Shown: positions 1 through 9,558, counted from the first letter of the stretch. The stretch is 35,443 nt of DNA from Sedimentibacter sp. (GCF_029265225.1 NZ_JAJUJR010000002.1:1-35443), one strand, 5' to 3'. Numbers and translations are program-made. The notes: generated from the letters alone by a model not told the origin.

Positions 1-1397
1 AGAATTTCTTTCCTGCTTCTGTAATTCTGGTTCAAATCCACACGCCTGTTCATTTCGTCAGAATCCATGTTAGGATATTCATCGCTTTTCTGATTGAAAA
101 TGCTCGGGTCAGCAAGCCTGAAGCGGTAAATGCTCTGCTTCACGTCTCCGACCATGAACAGATTGTTTTCGTTTTTCACTGAATTCAGGAGCTCTTCCTG
201 CAGCCTGTTGCTGTCCTGATATTCATCAATAAAAATATATTTGAACTTATTTTTGTACGTATTGCTGATTTCTGTCTGCCTTAGTATCTGAAGTGCATAG
301 TGTTCCACATCATTGAAATCAGCTATAGACTTTTCAAGCTTCACGGCTTTGAATTTCTCACTGAGCTCCTTAATCAGTTCAAAAAGAGCTCGCATTGGAA
401 CGTGCATATATTGAATGTCACATGCAAATTCTTCAAGTGTCCTTTGAGGAATCAGGGAGATGATGGTCTTGATAACCTTTTTATACTCTTCTCTTGATTC
501 CTTCACATCCTCCTGCTTGCTTAAGTCTGTCTCATCCTTTGCTTTTCCTCTCAAAGCTTTGAGGGACGGAAAAGCAACACTGTGTGTACGTCTTATAAAT
601 TCCGTAAAATCACTTTTAAGAGTTTCTTTAAGATTTTTTAAATTGTTTAAATCTTCAGCTATGGTATCCTCGTATACAGCCGGACCGTCAGGTTCGCGGC
701 AAAGCTCAATTGCAAATTCAAGTGCTTCTTCCGCTCCGTCAAGAAGAAGATTTAAATTTTCCTTTACTGCCTCAAGCCACAGTGAGTTTTTAAGCTCATC
801 ACCTGAAATGTGGAGCATGTCTACCTTTTCTTCAAGCCATTTCAAAGGGTCAGGGAAGCTCAGTATAAATCTGTACACATCTTTTATTATTTCATTAAGT
901 TCCTTATCGCCCCTGTTGCCCGTAAAACTTTCAACGAGCCTGATGAAGCCTTCTGTCTTTTGTGCATATGCATTTTCCAGCACTTCATCAATGGCATCAT
1001 TGAGCAGTATATCCACCTCGTTCACATCTCCTATGCGAAAGTTCGGATCTATGCCCACCACATGGAAATTTCTCCTGACAACGTCAATGCAGAATGAGTG
1101 TATAGTAGATATGCTGGATTTGCTGAGCATGTTAAGTTGTTTTCTCAGATGGTCATTTCCTGACCCCTTTAAAACCTCCTTCACAAGTGCCTTATGAATT
1201 TTCTGCTTCATTCCTGCGGCAGCTGCATTTGTGAAAGTCACAATTAGAAATTTGTCTATATCTTCATTCTCATTTATTATCAAATTTATTATTCTTTCAA
1301 CAAGCACCGTTGTCTTTCCTGAACCGGCGGCGGCCGACACAAGAATATTCTTGTTTCTCAAGTCTATTACAGTCTGCTGACTTTTGCTAAATTTCAT
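1..1397 (-). CDS. addA: ATP-dependent helicase/nuclease subunit A, N-terminal part (runs off the left edge of the window)
   Basis: Reverse-strand translation from 1397 begins MKFSKSQQTVIDLRNKNILVSAAAGSGKTTVLVERIINLIINENEDIDKFLIVTFTNAAAAGMKQ, a UvrD-type Walker A of AddA; start overlaps the addB stop by 11 bp. Confidence 0.93.
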   Translation of the reverse strand, partial: MKFSKSQQTVIDLRNKNILVSAAAGSGKTTVLVERIINLIINENEDIDKFLIVTFTNAAAAGMKQKIHKALVKEVLKGSGNDHLRKQLNMLSKSSISTIHSFCIDVVRRNFHVVGIDPNFRIGDVNEVDILLNDAIDEVLENAYAQKTEGFIRLVESFTGNRGDKELNEIIKDVYRFILSFPDPLKWLEEKVDMLHISGDELKNSLWLEAVKENLNLLLDGAEEALEFAIELCREPDGPAVYEDTIAEDLNNLKNLKETLKSDFTEFIRRTHSVAFPSLKALRGKAKDETDLSKQEDVKESREEYKKVIKTIISLIPQRTLEEFACDIQYMHVPMRALFELIKELSEKFKAVKLEKSIADFNDVEHYALQILRQTEISNTYKNKFKYIFIDEYQDSNRLQEELLNSVKNENNLFMVGDVKQSIYRFRLADPSIFNQKSDEYPNMDSDEMNRRVDLNQNYRSRKEI

Positions 1398-4300
1398 CTG
1401 GCTCGCCTTCCTTCATTATTTCAAGTAAAATTTCATCTTTCTTGAGCTTCTTGATTTTTCTGTAGCTGTTTTTGTCAGAAGACGGGTCAAACTGGCACAC
1501 GCCCCTGAAATCGCAGAATGTGCACGGAACCTTATCTCCTGCTTCCTTTTTATAGGGATTTATTCCAATGTTTCCTCCGAGAATTTTTCCTGCAATATCT
1601 TTAGCAACACTGTCTGTCTTGTTTAATAATGCCTTGAATTCCTTATCTGTAAGAGTCTTGGATGATTTTGAAGTGCTTCCGTCCTTGTTGAATGTTACAG
1701 GAATAATGTCAGAAGCTTTCTTATCCCCTATTTCGTTGTCCATGCCTGTTATGATATGTGAATCTTCAAGAACATATCCCTTGAGAGAAAGCTTGTTGAA
1801 TATAACATCCTGAGGGTTAGTTTCAGCAATGGAGTCACCGTCTACTAAAGGATCGTCAATGCAGAAATAATATGCACCGCCTATTTCCGGCCTGGATGCA
1901 AAAAGTTTTTCGCCGTTTTTCATTATGGCTGACATATACACAAGCAGCTGAAGCTGAAGGCCCTGCACTGCATCTGACAGGTCAATGTCCTTGTAGGACG
2001 ACTTGTAGTCAATGATGTTCACATAGGTGCCCTGTTCTTTTTCAAGTGTATCCACCCTGTCGATTCTTCCCTGGAAATAAATGCTCAAATCGTCGTCTAT
2101 TTTAATTTCTACGGGTTCAACAAATGTCCGTCCTTCATTGTCACCAATTGAAAGCTCTGTAAACCTTGGCCTGAAGCTTCCTCTCTGAAGCTGCTTTATG
2201 ATTGTATCTGCAGCTCTGTTAACAAGTCTTTTGATTTTTTCCTTCATGTACTTGTTGCGCTCGTTGGCGTCAAGAGCAATGTAATCCATTGCTCCTTCTG
2301 CAAGAATTCTTTCAGTGCAGGATAAAGAAATTTCCCTTACAGTATCCTGGTCCATGGTGTTTATGTCTTTGTCTGACTTTGTGATCTCATTAGTAAACTG
2401 TTCAACTGCCTGGTGGTATATGTTTCCAAGATCATAAAATTCAACCTTCTGAACGATCCTTGGCTGAGGCTTTATGATATTTTCCATAAAAAATTTAAAA
2501 GGGCAGGCTGCAAAGCTCTCAAGCCTTGAAACCGACATGGTAACAGGCATCTGATATATTTTTTCAAGATTTTCCCTGTTTATGTTTTCAGCCCTGTTGT
2601 CGTAGAGAAGACCAAGCTTTATGAGATTGGCAGTGTCTTCGTCATTTTTTTCATACCAGGCGTAGACATTTTTCCACACATCTTTTATATCATCACCTTC
2701 GCAAAAATCACGGAGTTTTGAAACAAGCGTGTCCACAGTTCCTCCAATACCTGAAACATTGTCCATTTCAGATGTTTCACTAAGATCAGACTTTTCCTTA
2801 ACAAACGGAAACAATGATTTAAGCCTTTCTGTGTACATTGATGGCTGCAGCGATTTTCCTTCGGCAGTTCCCATGGCATAGCTGAAGTACAGTCTTTCAG
2901 AAGCAGAAGTAAAAAGCTTGTACAGCATGTGCTTTTCCCTGTACATGTAATAATCTGCATTGTTTATGATTTTCATGCCTGATGCAGCAAGAATTTCTCT
3001 TTCGTCATTGAGAAGAAGTCCGCTTTCCGAGCTTCTTGAATCAAGTTTTCCTTCATTGGCCCCAAGTATGAATACAGATTTGTAGGATTTCACTGAAATT
3101 TTATCGGTTTCTCCAACTGTTACCTTGTCAAGGGTTGGAGGTATTATGCTTATTTTTACTTCTCTGAATCCGGCTTCAATCATTTTCCTGTAATCAGACG
3201 GGGTGATTTCCATGCTGCCCCCTGTCAATATTATCTGCTCGAGAATTTCCACAACATAATTCCATACCTGGGCGTTTTCGCTTGACAGTTCATAGAAGCC
3301 TGATTTTTTAAACACATTGACCTGTCTTTCTATTTTTTCCTGTACAGTGAATTTATTCAGGAAATCAAACAGAAACAATGTTATGTCAAGGGCATTGTCA
3401 AGTTTTTTGAATTCTTTTTTTGCTTCTTTCATCCCGCCTGTAAATTTTTCTCTCAGGCTGTTGAAATATTCAATTCCATCACATTTAAAGCGGAAAACCC
3501 TGAACCATTTATCACCTTCAATGCCGTATTGCAGGGCAAAGTTTTCAAGCTTGCTCACTTCATCATAGTTAAGTGCAGAAAACCCGGTCTTCAGAAATTC
3601 AAACACACTGTCGTGCCTGAAATTATAAATAAACATATCAAACAGGGACAGTATGAATTTTGTTAGAGGGTTACCCATGATGTCTCTTTTCATGTCCAGG
3701 AAAAACGGTATTTCAAACTGTGTAAAAACTTTCTTGATGTTAATGCTGTAGGAATCAATGTCACCGACTGCAACTCCTATATCCTTCCATCTGTATCCAT
3801 GATCTCTTACAAGAGTTATAATTTCAAGGGCTGTTTTTTCAGTTTCAGTGTAAGGGTTCAGAGAAGAACGTATTTGTATTTTGTCAGATGTTTTCGCGAA
3901 CTTCATGTCTCCCAAGGAAAACATGCTTTTTTCAAGAACTTTTATTTCTTCTGAAAATGAGTCTTCATTAAGTTTTACAATTTCAAAATGAACTTCATCA
4001 TCAGTAAGTGACTTGAACGTATCGTGAACAGTTTTAAATGCTTCCCAGTCTTGTGCACTCGAAAGATTATGAAGGCAGGACGGGTCGATGTTTAATGATA
4101 GTGTTACAGACCCTGCATATTTCACAAGTTCCTTAATAAGCTTAAGCCTTTGTCCGTTGAAGCTTTCAAAACCGTCAATCCATATTTTTGAATTTCGTAT
4201 GTATTCCGATTTTGCCACAGCAGAAATAAACAGGTCCATTTTGTCTTCTTCGTCAAAAAACCTGTCCTTTGTGTACTTGTTGACTTCTGTGTAAATTGTC

Positions 4301-4788
4301 AGTATATCTTCTAGTTTTGAGCTTAAGAGGTGGTTGTCCTTTTCCGTTACCTTATGCTTTAATATTTGTTCAAGAAATTCTACGCTGACCATGTTTTGCT
4401 TTAGTTCGCTCACAAGATTGTCAAATTCTCTTAAAAATCCTTCCTGTCTTGAAGCTTTTTTAAAGAGCTTGAGATTATCCTTGTTTTCCTCAAATATTTT
4501 TTTTAAAAGCATAATTTTGCCGTACTGGTTTATTTCCTGAACCTTAAGTCCTCCGACCTCTTCAAATACCTTGTACCCAAGACGCTTGAAACTTAAAACT
4601 TCCACAGACATTATGCCGCTTGAGCTTATTCTGTCAATGATTTCATATTCGGATTGATATGTCATCTGTTCAGGAACAACCAGAAGCAGGTTTTTTTTGC
4701 TCTTGCCTGTTATTTCCTTGTTTATTTCATCGTAAATATACGTTGATTTTCCCGTCTTGGCCCTTCCCGCTACAATTTTAAGTCCCAT
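1387..4788 (-). CDS. addB: ATP-dependent helicase/nuclease subunit B
   Basis: 1133 aa; N-terminal MGLKIVAGRAKTGKST Walker A; C-terminal nuclease and CTFCDFRGVCQFD Fe-S cysteine motif; adjacent to addA. Confidence 0.95.
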   Translation of the reverse strand: MGLKIVAGRAKTGKSTYIYDEINKEITGKSKKNLLLVVPEQMTYQSEYEIIDRISSSGIMSVEVLSFKRLGYKVFEEVGGLKVQEINQYGKIMLLKKIFEENKDNLKLFKKASRQEGFLREFDNLVSELKQNMVSVEFLEQILKHKVTEKDNHLLSSKLEDILTIYTEVNKYTKDRFFDEEDKMDLFISAVAKSEYIRNSKIWIDGFESFNGQRLKLIKELVKYAGSVTLSLNIDPSCLHNLSSAQDWEAFKTVHDTFKSLTDDEVHFEIVKLNEDSFSEEIKVLEKSMFSLGDMKFAKTSDKIQIRSSLNPYTETEKTALEIITLVRDHGYRWKDIGVAVGDIDSYSINIKKVFTQFEIPFFLDMKRDIMGNPLTKFILSLFDMFIYNFRHDSVFEFLKTGFSALNYDEVSKLENFALQYGIEGDKWFRVFRFKCDGIEYFNSLREKFTGGMKEAKKEFKKLDNALDITLFLFDFLNKFTVQEKIERQVNVFKKSGFYELSSENAQVWNYVVEILEQIILTGGSMEITPSDYRKMIEAGFREVKISIIPPTLDKVTVGETDKISVKSYKSVFILGANEGKLDSRSSESGLLLNDEREILAASGMKIINNADYYMYREKHMLYKLFTSASERLYFSYAMGTAEGKSLQPSMYTERLKSLFPFVKEKSDLSETSEMDNVSGIGGTVDTLVSKLRDFCEGDDIKDVWKNVYAWYEKNDEDTANLIKLGLLYDNRAENINRENLEKIYQMPVTMSVSRLESFAACPFKFFMENIIKPQPRIVQKVEFYDLGNIYHQAVEQFTNEITKSDKDINTMDQDTVREISLSCTERILAEGAMDYIALDANERNKYMKEKIKRLVNRAADTIIKQLQRGSFRPRFTELSIGDNEGRTFVEPVEIKIDDDLSIYFQGRIDRVDTLEKEQGTYVNIIDYKSSYKDIDLSDAVQGLQLQLLVYMSAIMKNGEKLFASRPEIGGAYYFCIDDPLVDGDSIAETNPQDVIFNKLSLKGYVLEDSHIITGMDNEIGDKKASDIIPVTFNKDGSTSKSSKTLTDKEFKALLNKTDSVAKDIAGKILGGNIGINPYKKEAGDKVPCTFCDFRGVCQFDPSSDKNSYRKIKKLKKDEILLEIMKEGEPDEI

Positions 4789-4803
4789 AATCCCTCCGTT
4801 ATT

Positions 4804-4840
4804 AAAATTAAGAATTAAGAGTTAAGAATTAAAAATTAAA
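4804..4840. repeat. Short AT-rich direct repeat (AATTAAG-like units)
   Basis: AATTAAGAATTAAGAGTTAAGAATTAAAAATTAA between the addB start and the nearby GTAGGGG element. Confidence 0.6.
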
Positions 4841-4862
4841 TGCACATTATTTTCAACAAATC

Positions 4863-4889
4863 GTAGGGGCGGATCTTGTGTCCGCCCGC
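4863..4889. repeat. GTAGGGG-type intergenic palindromic repeat, copy A (single-arm/truncated)
   Basis: GTAGGGGCGGATCTTGTGTCCGCCCGC; shares ACAAATCGTAGGGGCG with copy B and GTAGGGGCGGA...TCCGCCCG with copy C. Confidence 0.75.
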
Positions 4890-4961
4890 GTCATTGATTC
4901 ATTATTTATAAATTTAGTCATGCAACCAAGAATTTATAGATTAAATTCTGCATTAGTGTTG

Positions 4962-5987
4962 TTACTGATTGCTGTCTGTTGGTTTATACAAATTTCTGTT
5001 GTCCAGAAGCCATATTTTGTCTGTGAACTGACCAGGCTCTATTCCTTCAAGTGCATGTTCAAAATCAAACATGCGCGCATCTATGATATCAAGAAAGTGA
5101 AGTATTTCAGCTTCAGGAGTCATAGGTTTTTTGGGGCTTCCGAATTCAGGCTCATAGTGATGAGACAGAACCATGTGCTGTAAAATAATGCTTTTTTCCC
5201 TGCTTAAGCCTATTTTTTCGCCTTCGATTTCAATTTCCTTTATTCCCTGTATGATGTGTCCCAATAGTTTTCCTTCCATGGAATAATCTGAAACAACACC
5301 GTATTCGTCTGAATCCATTTCTAGTATCTTGCATATGTCATGAAGCAGCACACCAGCGTATATATAATCCATTCTCAGGAATCCATAAACCTGACCGAGT
5401 TTTTCCCCAGACTGCAGCATTCTGAGAGTGTGGTACAAAAGGCCTCCCATGTAGGAATGGTGGTTCTTTTTTGCTGCCGGATAATAATAAAGCTTTTTTT
5501 CATATTTGTTCAATATGTTTGAAACCAATAGCTTTATTTCTGAATCCTTGATTTTTTTCCCGTACCCTTTTACAGATGCAAGCATTTCCGATGGTTCTAT
5601 AGGAGCTGAAGGTATAAGTTCGCTTATTTTTATGTCATCTTCGGCATTCCTGCCTCTTACTTTGTTGACCTTGAGCTGTCTTGTTCCGCTCCACTCAAGA
5701 ACCTCACCCCGTACTTTTACTACGGAATTTTCAGCTACAATATCTTCTGTTTCTTTTGAATATTCCCATATTTTCGCATTTATTTCTCCGGTTTTGTCAA
5801 CCAGTTCAAGATCTATGTATTGCTTTCCGTTTGTTGTTTTCTTGACTTCAAAGCTTTTCACAAGATAAAAGCCGTCAGCTTTCTCGCCAGCTTTAAGCTC
5901 TGAAATAGTTTTGCCCATGCCTGACATGCTCTTCATCTGTTCTCTTGCTTTTTCGTTGAGCATATCGCCAATACTTGCCTGACCCAT
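4962..5987 (-). CDS. 3'-5' exoribonuclease YhaM-like (OB-fold plus HD domain)
   Basis: 341 aa; OB-like N-terminus (VKSFEVKKTTNGKQYIDLELVDKTGEINAKIWE) and HD-domain motifs (HHSYMGGLLYHTLRML, YAGVLLHDICKI, LSHHYEPEFGSPKKP). Confidence 0.85.
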   Translation of the reverse strand: MGQASIGDMLNEKAREQMKSMSGMGKTISELKAGEKADGFYLVKSFEVKKTTNGKQYIDLELVDKTGEINAKIWEYSKETEDIVAENSVVKVRGEVLEWSGTRQLKVNKVRGRNAEDDIKISELIPSAPIEPSEMLASVKGYGKKIKDSEIKLLVSNILNKYEKKLYYYPAAKKNHHSYMGGLLYHTLRMLQSGEKLGQVYGFLRMDYIYAGVLLHDICKILEMDSDEYGVVSDYSMEGKLLGHIIQGIKEIEIEGEKIGLSREKSIILQHMVLSHHYEPEFGSPKKPMTPEAEILHFLDIIDARMFDFEHALEGIEPGQFTDKIWLLDNRNLYKPTDSNQ

Positions 5988-6096
5988 AATTTGCCTCTTT
6001 TCATCATATAATAGTTAATTATAGCATAATGAATGCCGCTATAAAATAATTTTTTGCGATTTTATAAATAAAACATAGGGGACTGTTTTAGGGCAT

Positions 6097-6115
6097 AAAA
6101 AAAGGGCAACGCCCT
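6097..6115 (-). terminator. Rho-independent terminator for the sigma/anti-sigma unit
   Basis: On the minus strand AGGGC-GTT-GCCCT followed by TTTTTT. Confidence 0.7.
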
Positions 6116-6271
6116 CAGACTACTGACAAACCTAATTTTATACAAATCGTAGGGGCGATCTTGTATCCGCCCGTGTTATCAATTCAATAATTTTGTTATT
6201 TTCGGGAGGACACAAGGTCCTCCCCTACATTATTGAAATAGCTTTGTCATCAACCTGAGGCAGAGCCCTTA
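6102..6271. repeat. Nested palindromic element containing GTAGGGG repeat copy B
   Basis: Inner inverted repeat 6149-6228: GTAGGGGCGATCTTGTATCCGCCCG ... CGGGAGGACACAAGGTCCTCCCCTAC. Outer arms AAAGGGCAACGCCCTCAGACTACTGACAAA... and the reverse complement of ...CTTTGTCATCAACCTGAGGCAGAGCCCTT. Confidence 0.8.
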
Positions 6272-7552
6272 AAGTTTGTGTCTGTTTTTCATGTATTTTT
6301 TTACCTTAACAAGAACAACAACCAAAATGATTATTACAGGTATCAATATTGGAGAAACAGAAACAATATAAATCAAAAGATTTTCAAACGTCCTTATGAT
6401 GGAATTAACAGTGTTGATAAATCCTTCCTTTGATTTTTCCCACATGCTGTCCTGGCCTGCAATGTTGAAATTAGCTGCAAGAACTTCATTCACATCAAGA
6501 TTGACTGTTGACATGCCTGCTCTGTCGTCAATGTCCTTCAAGCTTATGTTAAGGGCATCTATTTCAGTCCTCACGCGTCTTAATTCATTTTCAATAAGGA
6601 GCATTTCTTCTACAGTCTGAGCCTTGTCAAACAATGACCTCAAATGCTCTTCCTGAACCTCAAGGTTTTTAACCTTGTTGTCCTTTTCATAATAATCCTT
6701 TGTAACGTCAGTTTCGCTTAGGTTCTTGCTTTTAACTTCGCTTGAATTTTCAACATATTTTATAAATTCATAAAAGTTTTCCTGAGGAACGCGGATTTTG
6801 AGGTTTCCATACATAAGCTTCTCATCATTTTCAAATACCTGGTATACCTCTGAGCTGCTGTTTTCCAGATATCCTCCCAGACTTTGAACTTCTGATGTGA
6901 GATTGTTTATGAAACTTTCATAATCATTTGTTTCAACCCTCAAATTTCCTGTCTTTATTATTTTCATTTCACTTTCAGGAACGCTCATCAGACTGTATTG
7001 ACTTTCATCTTTTGCCTTAGATTCTTCTGCTTCCGATGTGCCCCTTACATCCATTGTGAAGCCGTAATCTGCCGATTCAGCAGGGGCTGCGGGAGCTGCA
7101 GGAGCTTCTGTTGCTCCATTATACTGTGCAGTATCATAAGACATTTCCGACTTTGCGTTTTTCATGCCAAGGTTGTTCATGCCGTAAACCAGGAAAACCA
7201 GCGCCAAAGCAGCAGCAAGGCTTCCATACTTAACCCATCTTGACATCTTGTTTTTTGACCTTCTTGGAATTTCTGTTATTTCAACAGTCTTTTCATTAAC
7301 AGATGGCTTATGAAGCTCAGCTTTTTCAGCCTCAGCAGCAAGAAGTTTTTCATGAAGCCTTTTGCAGTAGCCTAAAGGTGGTTCTTCATCAGGAATTTCC
7401 TGCAACGCTTGTATAATTTTTTTGTATTCCTCAAGCTCTTTTTGGCATTCTTCGCACATTTGAAGGTGCTCTTCAACCAGGAGCTTTTCATTTTCATCCA
7501 GTTCGTCATCAATGTATAATGACAATAAGTCTCTCACTTCATTGCAATTCAT
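6269..7552 (-). CDS. Anti-sigma factor: zinc-finger N-terminus fused to a DUF4349 ectodomain
   Basis: MNCNEVRDLLSLYIDDELDENEKLLVEEHLQMCEECQKEL zf-HC2-like motif; TM WVKYGSLAAALALVFLVYGM; DUF4349-like region with coiled coil; C-terminal TM ILIPVIIILVVVLVKVKK. Directly downstream of an ECF sigma gene. Confidence 0.85.
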   Translation of the reverse strand: MNCNEVRDLLSLYIDDELDENEKLLVEEHLQMCEECQKELEEYKKIIQALQEIPDEEPPLGYCKRLHEKLLAAEAEKAELHKPSVNEKTVEITEIPRRSKNKMSRWVKYGSLAAALALVFLVYGMNNLGMKNAKSEMSYDTAQYNGATEAPAAPAAPAESADYGFTMDVRGTSEAEESKAKDESQYSLMSVPESEMKIIKTGNLRVETNDYESFINNLTSEVQSLGGYLENSSSEVYQVFENDEKLMYGNLKIRVPQENFYEFIKYVENSSEVKSKNLSETDVTKDYYEKDNKVKNLEVQEEHLRSLFDKAQTVEEMLLIENELRRVRTEIDALNISLKDIDDRAGMSTVNLDVNEVLAANFNIAGQDSMWEKSKEGFINTVNSIIRTFENLLIYIVSVSPILIPVIIILVVVLVKVKKYMKNRHKL

Positions 7553-7564
7553 TTTATCACCACC

Positions 7565-8146
7565 TTAGCTCTGAATGTTAAGTTCATTTTCAAGTATTTC
7601 TTTCAGACTTTTTCTGGCCCTGTTGAGCCTCGATTTAACCGTACCTAGATTGCAGTTGAGTATTTGTGATATTTCACTGTAGGAAAATCCCTGAATGTCT
7701 CTCAATATTATGATTGTTTTAAAATCATCCTCCAGTCTTCCAACTGCATCATTTATGAGCCTGCTGTTGAAATTCTTTTCAATTAATATGTCCGGGTTGT
7801 TGGAATCATCAGCTATTTCTATTTGAAATTCTTTATTTCCGCCTAAATCAATATTTTCATCGATGGAAACGGCATTAATATTTTTTTTGCGCTTGAAATC
7901 AATGCATGTGTTAACAACAATCCTGTACATCCAGGATTTGAAGGAAGACTGCATATTAAAATTCTGTATGCTTTTATAAACCTTTATAAGCGCTTCCTGA
8001 GAGGCGTCTTCTGCGTCCTCAACATTTCGAAGCACTCTCAAGGCAATGTTGTAAGCTGTTCTCTTATAATCCTTTATAAGCTCTTCGAAAGCATCAACAT
8101 CGCCACTCCGGCTTTGTTCCACAAGCCATAGTTCATTGCCTTTCAT
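7565..8146 (-). CDS. RNA polymerase sigma factor, ECF subfamily (SigW-like)
   Basis: 193 aa; sigma region 2 (YNIALRVLRNVEDAEDASQEALIKVYKSIQNF...FKSWMYRIVVNTCIDFKRK) and region 4 (ILRDIQGFSYSEISQILNCNLGTVKSRLNRARKSLKE). Confidence 0.95.
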   Translation of the reverse strand: MKGNELWLVEQSRSGDVDAFEELIKDYKRTAYNIALRVLRNVEDAEDASQEALIKVYKSIQNFNMQSSFKSWMYRIVVNTCIDFKRKKNINAVSIDENIDLGGNKEFQIEIADDSNNPDILIEKNFNSRLINDAVGRLEDDFKTIIILRDIQGFSYSEISQILNCNLGTVKSRLNRARKSLKEILENELNIQS

Positions 8147-8174
8147 CTTTTCACTCCGTTCGGTTATATTATTA

Positions 8175-8201
8175 GACGTTAACTTATTTTTATTTGTTCC
8201 A
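8175..8201 (-). promoter_or_regulatory. Putative ECF-type autoregulatory promoter
   Basis: Minus strand TGGAAC - N17 - CGTC, with CGTC about 28 nt upstream of the sigma gene ATG; resembles SigW/SigM/SigX-type promoters. Confidence 0.55.
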
Positions 8202-8212
8202 ATAAATTTATA

Positions 8213-9430
8213 TTAAATATAAGTTTTTACAAACTGTACTGCAGTCCTTCCGGTCCTGCCTCCGTTCTGCATAGCAAATTTCTTTGCATCGGCAAGCAGC
8301 TGTTCTTTAGAACTGTATTTAACCTGATACTTTTCAGCAAGTCCAAGGACAATTTCAAAATATTCGTTTTGATTTGGTTCGCTGTAAAGTATTGTGAGTC
8401 CAAAACGGTCTGCAAGGGACGTCTGTTCATTTATGGCATCTCTTAAGTGAACCTCGTTCTGCCTGTCAATCATGCTTTCCTTAATGAGATGCTTCCTGTT
8501 TGAGGTAACATAAAACAAAATGTTTGAAGGCTGTTCGTATATGCTTCCTTCCACTGCAGACTTAAGATATTTGTATGAATTTTCATTGCTTTCAAATGAC
8601 AGGTCGTCAATGAAAATGATGAAGTACATGCCTCTGTTTTTCAGTATATCTATGATTTTTGTTATGTAGTGCAGATTTTTCTTGTCAACCTCAAGAAGTC
8701 TCAGTTTGCTCTTTCCAAACATTGGTATGAGCGCCTTGACGCTTGTTGACTTTCCTGTTCCGCTGTCTCCCACCAGCAGAGCATTCAGGGCAAATTTTCC
8801 CTGAAGGAATTTTTCAGTATTGTTTATTATTTTATTTTTTTGATTTTCATATCCATAAATATTTTCCATGGCTACAGGTTTGAAATTGTCAACAGTTACA
8901 ATTTTTCCCTGGTCGTTTATACTGAAGGCATAATTGTTTCTGTATTCACCGCATCCTGTTTTTTCATATTCAGCATAAATGAAGTCATATATTTCTTCTG
9001 TCTTGCTGCTTTTGAATATTTCAGTCAGGGACTCACTGTTTTGATAATTTATGAAGTTATTCATGTCTCCTGCCTTGTCAGCCATTCCTTTTAACGGAAT
9101 ATCATATATTTTTTTAAACAGTGATATATCGTGAAGAACTGCCTTTTTTATCTTAGCATCTATATCCAGTCCTTTTTCCCTTCTGAGACTGAATATGTTT
9201 TCATCCGACAGAATCTTATTTGACAAATAGTCGCCTATGGAATCCATTCCGCTTAAAAGCAGCCTGCCGCACAAATTGTAGTACTCGTTTGAGTACTGTT
9301 CCTTGTTTTCAAAATTTGAATTGTCGCTGTATTTAAAATATTTCTGGCACAATAAGTCATAGCTTTTTATAATTTCATCTTCTAGAATATTTCTGTAAAC
9401 CAGCAGGTTTGATAATAATGTGTCTGTCAT
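8213..9430 (-). CDS. DUF815-family AAA ATPase
   Basis: DNFKPVAMENIYGYENQKNKIINNTEKFLQGKFALNALLVGDSGTGKSTSVKAL, FIIFIDDLSFE, GGRTGRTAVQFVKTYI. Confidence 0.9.
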   Translation of the reverse strand: MTDTLLSNLLVYRNILEDEIIKSYDLLCQKYFKYSDNSNFENKEQYSNEYYNLCGRLLLSGMDSIGDYLSNKILSDENIFSLRREKGLDIDAKIKKAVLHDISLFKKIYDIPLKGMADKAGDMNNFINYQNSESLTEIFKSSKTEEIYDFIYAEYEKTGCGEYRNNYAFSINDQGKIVTVDNFKPVAMENIYGYENQKNKIINNTEKFLQGKFALNALLVGDSGTGKSTSVKALIPMFGKSKLRLLEVDKKNLHYITKIIDILKNRGMYFIIFIDDLSFESNENSYKYLKSAVEGSIYEQPSNILFYVTSNRKHLIKESMIDRQNEVHLRDAINEQTSLADRFGLTILYSEPNQNEYFEIVLGLAEKYQVKYSSKEQLLADAKKFAMQNGGRTGRTAVQFVKTYI

Positions 9431-9518
9431 AGCTGTTCTCCTTAGGTATTTTCAATAATTATATCATCATAAAAACCTATTAGCAATATAAAAGGCTTCA
9501 AAACCGAATCATTTCAGC

Positions 9519-9543
9519 AAAAAAAGCGCCCCGAGGGACGCTT
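9519..9543 (-). terminator. Rho-independent terminator downstream of hutH
   Basis: Minus strand AGCGTCCC-TC-GGGGCGCT followed by TTTTTTT. Confidence 0.8.
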
Positions 9544-9558
9544 AAACTTTTTTAAATT

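Noticed and set aside
460-1197. 245-aa plus-strand ORF
   Set aside because: Antisense to addA; Ser/Phe-rich composition typical of the complementary strand of an AT-rich gene, with no recognisable domain.
4863-4930. Insertion sequence remnant with transposase
   Set aside because: Only short palindromic repeats are present; no transposase reading frame occurs near any of the three copies.
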